In this document: piece by piece, positions 32,029 through 35,609 of the stretch
Numbering within the stretch: position 1 is the first letter of the stretch
How the letters are laid out: every line of letters starts with the position of its first letter
Made by a program: the position numbers and the translations under genes
Source of the DNA: Methanocella_A sp964548585
GTDB lineage: Archaea > Halobacteriota > Methanocellia > Methanocellales > Methanocellaceae
Reading direction: 5' to 3'
DNA: 35,609 nucleotides
Assembly (NCBI GenBank): GCA_964548585.1
Contig: CAZJRS010000031.1
Location: 1 to 35,609 of the forward strand
Notes under the pieces: model-generated
What the model was told of the DNA's origin: nothing
Database searches by the model: none
The model's input: the letters and a program-made list of their open reading frames with translations, nothing else

Positions 32029-34275
32029 TCAGGGAGTGCCCGGAGGTCTGACACGATCTGCGATACATACGAGCGCTGATAGTATCGAGTCCCTGCGCCC
32101 GCTCGAGATGGAATAAGCTAAACTACCATTCGGGGCTTTTGTTTTTTCAACCAGCCCCGCTGCAATGAGTTCCGTGGTATACCTGCTTATCGCGCTCTCC
32201 TGCATCCCGAGAGTTGCCGCCAGCCCCTTGTTTGACTGGTTAGGCTCGACCAGCAGGCTTTCGAGCACTTTCCGGATGCCTTCCCTCCGGAGGGAAGCGA
32301 TAAGCCGCTGCTCTTCCTCGCTATAGGCGTTGGAGTTGATGAAGTACCGCAGGTGCTTGCCATCTGCCTGATAGCTGGCGATCTTATGGTTGAGGCTTAG
32401 AATCATCATATGGTACCGGATAGTGCCCAGGTTTATTCCCAGGCCTCTGGCTATCTCCCTCATGGTAGACCCGGGGTTGCCGGCGATGAACTTGAAAACC
32501 TCGTTCCGATTCTCGTTGGAATCCAGCCGACTCCTCGCTCTGGCAACAGTCCCTGCCCCGAAGAAGTGTGCCAGAGTATAAAGGATAGCTGCCACGGTGA
32601 GGCCGCCTGCCACATACATAGCCGTGGTAAATATACGTCCATCAGAGGTGCTATAATAGACGGTGCTGTTGTTCCCGGCTGCCATCCAGTAGATGTTGCC
32701 GTTCATGGGCTTCTGCCAGAGTAGTGTACCGTTCTTATCAAGAGCGTACATGCTGCTAACGTAGGCACATCTGGCTTTACCGTACTTCATTGGGCTATCG
32801 TAGCTGTAGCTGTACAGGCTAACATAGATTATACCCCCGGATGTGACTGCATTCGCTTCTCTCAGGCTGAGGATCGAGACCGGCGTCTTGTTGAATACAT
32901 CAAAATATACTGAGTCAGAGTACATTTCCGAGTGGTCTGCCCTGTTCATCCAGACTACGTCAGAGGCGATCCGCTCCGGGAAGAGCTGGTGCACATTCTC
33001 CTCCGTGATCGTAACAATGGTTTTGTTAGTCAACGGCAGCTCCACGGCCCATAAATCATGTTTTTTCACGGTGTCATACGCACGGATCGATATCGTATCC
33101 AAATTCGAGAGGCTGTTAACAGTCTTCGGAATTATTGCCATGGCATGGTCGGCGGGTATATCCGCAGTATAGTATTCGATCTGGCCATCCCGGGTGAGGA
33201 CGTTTTTACGATCATTGTCCGTGTAAGTCCTGACTAGTTTACCTGCCGGAGAGATCACATAGAAGTCGAAGGTGTTGTAAGGGGTGAGCCCCGTTTTCGA
33301 AGTGTTGATAGCATACAAGTATACGTTTCCGTCAATGTCAAAAGGCATGTTCTGATCAATGAATACACGTTTCGATTCGCCTGTCTGCCATGTCCACATG
33401 GTCCTGCCCTCTGGATCTAGTGCTATTATTCCGTCGTCCAACAGGACATACAGTATGTTACCGTGGAAGGTCAGACTCTCCGAGCCCTGGATGAAAGCCA
33501 GAGCATAGTTGCTAAGATTACGCTCCCAAAGCATACTGCCGTCAGCGTTATATGCATGTATAACCGGGGAGGGTTCCCAGCAACCCGAGATATAGTTGCC
33601 AGTGCCTGAGATATACGCTGAAGCCACTCTGTTCACGTAAAAGTTACCATCAGGCCCGATAGCAGCCGCCTTAGGAACCAGGTCTAACGTAGCTGTTACC
33701 TTACCTTGTTTATTCAGGACATACTGGTTGAGGTTGTCGTTGACGTATATGCTGCCGTATTGAGCAGCAATGGCCTGGCTATCATAATCATTCCATGGAT
33801 TATATGCCGTCTGGAGGGGGAATATCCATCGCAGCCGTCCTTCGGATGAGACAGCTGTAAGAACAGTATTTTCGCCTCCAACCGGAGAATTTTCGCAATT
33901 TATGATAAAGCGGTCGTTTATAAGGATATAAACGCTGTCATTGTCAGCAGCCACGATCTTGGCAAAATACCGGTCACATGTACTATTAGTATATGCTCTG
34001 TATATCTCGTTCAAGGGACGCTTCCACTTGATAGAACCGTCAGGCGCCAGCGCGAGGATGAACTCGCTCACATCATACATGCCCATCTCTGAATAACCGG
34101 ATAACAGGTACAATGTGCCATCGTCGCCAGCGAACGAATCGGATATCCGGCCACCTCCGCCGATCTGGGACTCGCTCTGCTGCCCTGCATACATCACCAG
34201 GTACAGGAGACAAGCCACGAGCGCCAACAAAATCAGGCCAAGCACCACTCCAAACCTTGAAATCCGTACCTTCAC
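32029..34275 (-). CDS. Membrane-spanning regulator: PQQ-like propeller, TM helix, two winged helices
   Basis: The product has 748 residues and is the second member of the architecture at 4075-7425, lacking the RCC1 propeller. A signal-anchor helix lies at about 9-29. The extracellular part (40-545) has PQQ-like blades: DGTLYLLSGYSE, LALAPDGSIKWKRPLNE, SSEGRLRWIFPL, ALDPEGRTMWTWQTGESKR, ALDKNGTLLWQKPMNGNIYW. A membrane helix is at about 553-575. The cytoplasmic end (576-748) holds two winged helices: ENRNEVFKFIAGNPGSTMREIARG with INLGTIRYHMMILSLNHK, and NQSNKGLAATLGMQESAISRYTTELIAAGLVEKTK. This tail matches the first protein closely. The start is GTG 34275 with AGAGAGG upstream. It is divergent from the F420 enzyme. 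Confidence 0.87.
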   Translation of the reverse strand: MKVRISRFGVVLGLILLALVACLLYLVMYAGQQSESQIGGGGRISDSFAGDDGTLYLLSGYSEMGMYDVSEFILALAPDGSIKWKRPLNEIYRAYTNSTCDRYFAKIVAADNDSVYILINDRFIINCENSPVGGENTVLTAVSSEGRLRWIFPLQTAYNPWNDYDSQAIAAQYGSIYVNDNLNQYVLNKQGKVTATLDLVPKAAAIGPDGNFYVNRVASAYISGTGNYISGCWEPSPVIHAYNADGSMLWERNLSNYALAFIQGSESLTFHGNILYVLLDDGIIALDPEGRTMWTWQTGESKRVFIDQNMPFDIDGNVYLYAINTSKTGLTPYNTFDFYVISPAGKLVRTYTDNDRKNVLTRDGQIEYYTADIPADHAMAIIPKTVNSLSNLDTISIRAYDTVKKHDLWAVELPLTNKTIVTITEENVHQLFPERIASDVVWMNRADHSEMYSDSVYFDVFNKTPVSILSLREANAVTSGGIIYVSLYSYSYDSPMKYGKARCAYVSSMYALDKNGTLLWQKPMNGNIYWMAAGNNSTVYYSTSDGRIFTTAMYVAGGLTVAAILYTLAHFFGAGTVARARSRLDSNENRNEVFKFIAGNPGSTMREIARGLGINLGTIRYHMMILSLNHKIASYQADGKHLRYFINSNAYSEEEQRLIASLRREGIRKVLESLLVEPNQSNKGLAATLGMQESAISRYTTELIAAGLVEKTKAPNGSLAYSISSGRRDSILSALVCIADRVRPPGTP

Positions 34276-34306
34276 CAGCGCATCCTCTCTGGTGTTGTCG
34301 ACTGTT

Positions 34307-34320
34307 GCTTAAATATAGCT
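34307..34320 (-). promoter_or_regulatory. TATA box of the second propeller regulator
   Basis: AGCTATATTTAAGC on the minus strand predicts a start near 34287 and a leader of about 12 bases before GTG 34275. No copy of the palindrome seen before the first regulator is present. Confidence 0.5.
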
Positions 34321-34412
34321 TATCTCCCAATTTGTGAAGACAGACCTGAGGATACATCAGTCAGATAATGCGCCCAATCCGGTGGCATCGTTTTTCACCC
34401 CGCAGCCGGAGC

Positions 34413-34438
34413 CTGATTTGAATAGCTGATTTGAATAG
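34413..34438. repeat. Perfect 13-bp tandem duplication upstream of the F420 enzyme
   Basis: CTGATTTGAATAG occurs twice with no spacer, ending 29 bases before the ATG at 34468, where promoter elements are expected. Confidence 0.7.
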
Positions 34439-34467
34439 ATCAGAGCGTATCACGGAGATGTCACACA

Positions 34468-35484
34468 ATGGTTATGTTAGGATGGAAAGCAGGCCCTGAG
34501 CAGTACGATCCCCTAGAGTTGCTTAACCAGGCGGTAGCGGCGGAAAAGGCGGGTTTCGAGTCTATAAATATGTCTGATCACTTTCACCCCTGGGACGAGT
34601 CAGGTCAGGCGTGCTTCACCTGGTCGTGGCTGGGCGGTGCCGCGGCGCGGCTGAACGGCATTGAGATCGGCACTGGGGTCACCTGCCCGATTTTGCGTTA
34701 TAATCCCGCTGTCATCGCCCAGGCTGCAGCTACCATCGAGCGGATGAATAAGGGTACTGTTTATCTGGGCGTCGGCACTGGCGAGGCGTTAAACGAGTAT
34801 CCTTCCACGGGGCTGTGGCCGGACTACAGGATGCGGCAGGAGATGATGCGGGAATCTATGGACCTCATGCGGGCGCTGTGGAGTGGGGACGTGACCACGT
34901 TCGACGGCGAGTATTACAACACGAAGAAAGCCAGGCTGTATACGGCTCCGGAGCGGGATATCCCCATCTACGTCTCATCCATAGTCCCCGAGAGTGCCTT
35001 CTTTGCCGGCTACTATGGCGACGGCCTCATCACGGGCGGAAACCCTCCGGAGATCATGCGTCAGATCCTGAAGAACTTTGACGACGGTGCCCGGGAGGCT
35101 GGGAAAGATCCGTCGAAGATGCCAAAGCAGGTGGAATTCTTCGTCGCTTACACCGGTGACGAAGATGCTGCGATTAACGCTTACAAGCAGTACTGGGCCG
35201 GAACCATGGTCATGGCCATGTATACCCAGAATCTGTACACGCCACAGATGTCGGCGACGAACGGAGCGATCGCAGGCCGGGATACGATCAAGAGCCACAT
35301 GTGCATCTCGAAAGATCCCGAAGTGCACGCGAAATACGCCCAGCGCTTCATAGACCTCGGCTTTGACCGGCTGAGCTTCCACTGTGCAGGGCCTGACCAG
35401 TACGAGTTCATCGACGGGTATGGGCGAGAAGTGCTGCCGATGATACGAGAGAGGAATCGGGCACGCGCCGAAGTAGTCGCGTGA
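34468..35484 (+). CDS. F420-dependent oxidoreductase of the luciferase-like family, FGD-like
   Basis: The product has 338 residues and follows mycobacterial F420-dependent glucose-6-phosphate dehydrogenase along its length. Shared stretches are LGWKAGPEQYDPLELLNQAVAAEKAG, MSDHFHPW (Asp37, His38, Trp42), RYNPAVIAQAAATIERM, YLGVGTGEALNEYPSTG (Glu106), LMRALWSGDVTTFDGEYY and RLSFHCAGPDQYEFIDGYGREVLP. These include the F420-site catalytic residues. It should transfer hydride between F420 and a substrate. By eye, the Lys and Arg residues that grip the sugar phosphate in the mycobacterial enzyme are not conserved, so the substrate is probably not glucose-6-phosphate. GGAG at 34454-34457 serves the ATG. 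It diverges from the second propeller regulator, which could control it. Confidence 0.9.
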   Translation: MVMLGWKAGPEQYDPLELLNQAVAAEKAGFESINMSDHFHPWDESGQACFTWSWLGGAAARLNGIEIGTGVTCPILRYNPAVIAQAAATIERMNKGTVYLGVGTGEALNEYPSTGLWPDYRMRQEMMRESMDLMRALWSGDVTTFDGEYYNTKKARLYTAPERDIPIYVSSIVPESAFFAGYYGDGLITGGNPPEIMRQILKNFDDGAREAGKDPSKMPKQVEFFVAYTGDEDAAINAYKQYWAGTMVMAMYTQNLYTPQMSATNGAIAGRDTIKSHMCISKDPEVHAKYAQRFIDLGFDRLSFHCAGPDQYEFIDGYGREVLPMIRERNRARAEVVA

Positions 35485-35499
35485 AGCTCTTTTCTTGCC

Positions 35500-35537
35500 T
35501 TTTTTTAAAAAATAGGATAAGGAGGCCTTCAGGCCTC
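35500..35537. terminator. Bidirectional terminator between convergent genes
   Basis: A T7 run (35500-35506) is followed by hairpin GAGGCC-TTCA-GGCCTC (35522-35537) and TTTATTT. It lies between the F420 enzyme stop and the converging stop at 35541. Confidence 0.65.
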
Positions 35538-35538
35538 T

Positions 35539-35609
35539 TTATTTCTGGGTGGTGTCATCCCAGGTGGTGTCTCCATCCACATGGATCTGACTGTAGTCTC
35601 CGTAGCCCC
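35539..35609 (-). CDS. 3' end of an unidentified gene leaving the right edge
   Basis: On the minus strand an open frame of 22 codons enters from the right edge and ends at a TAA (35541-35539). It reads GYGDYSQIHVDGDTTWDDTTQK. The stop abuts a hairpin terminator shared with the convergent F420 gene, and codon use agrees with neighbours, which supports a real gene end. Too little is visible for a family call; the acidic Thr/Asp-rich end is unremarkable. Confidence 0.5.
   Translation of the reverse strand, partial: GYGDYSQIHVDGDTTWDDTTQK

Overview
The window looks like chromosomal DNA from a mesophilic euryarchaeon, most likely a methanogen of the Methanocella/Methanosarcina neighbourhood. The signs are a geranylgeranyl diphosphate synthase, a Hef-type helicase-nuclease, archaeal glycyl-tRNA synthetase, a coenzyme F420-dependent oxidoreductase, a PGF-CTERM surface protein, a DUF460 protein and TATA boxes about 26 bp upstream of many starts. 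Genus is inferred from general resemblance and moderate GC content. No replication, ribosomal or methanogenesis operon is present to settle it.

Layout. 1-4.1 kb: the start of a family-2 glycosyltransferase leaving the left edge, a membrane-anchored protein of unknown function, and a DUF460 RNase H-like protein. 4.1-9.0 kb: a large gene for a membrane-spanning one-component regulator (RCC1 propeller, second PQQ-like propeller, transmembrane helix, two winged helices). It diverges across a 100-N assembly gap from two paralogous secreted glycine-rich proteins that both appear to start at CTG. 9.0-14.1 kb: LarB, prenyl diphosphate synthase, a MinD-like ATPase, a CBS-pair protein and a DUF72 protein. 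14.1-17.2 kb: TatC with a GT4 glycosyltransferase, and a tandem GNAT protein. 17.2-23.7 kb: Hef, then a coupled glyS / dolichol-kinase-like / methyltransferase operon and a small winged-helix regulator.

23.9-29.3 kb: a thioredoxin-fold protein, a beta-lactamase-fold nuclease-like protein, a PGF-CTERM protein followed by a second type of membrane-bound winged-helix regulator, an RCK_N-DHH-DHHA1 phosphoesterase, and tRNA-Lys(CTT). 29.3-35.6 kb: hairpin repeats, a small helical protein, a GNAT protein, a short-chain dehydrogenase with a long helical tail, a second propeller-TM-double-winged-helix regulator, an FGD-like F420 enzyme and the 3' end of a gene leaving the right edge.

The most distinctive theme is transmembrane transcription regulators. 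Three genes place a winged-helix DNA-binding module on the cytoplasmic side of the membrane and a large domain outside. Two of these share a C-terminal module and carry extracellular beta-propellers. One has a 16-bp perfect palindrome between its TATA box and predicted transcription start, which could be an autoregulatory operator, and it sits next to secreted glycine-rich protein genes. A direct outside-to-DNA signalling system controlling surface proteins is a reasonable hypothesis, but it is inference only.
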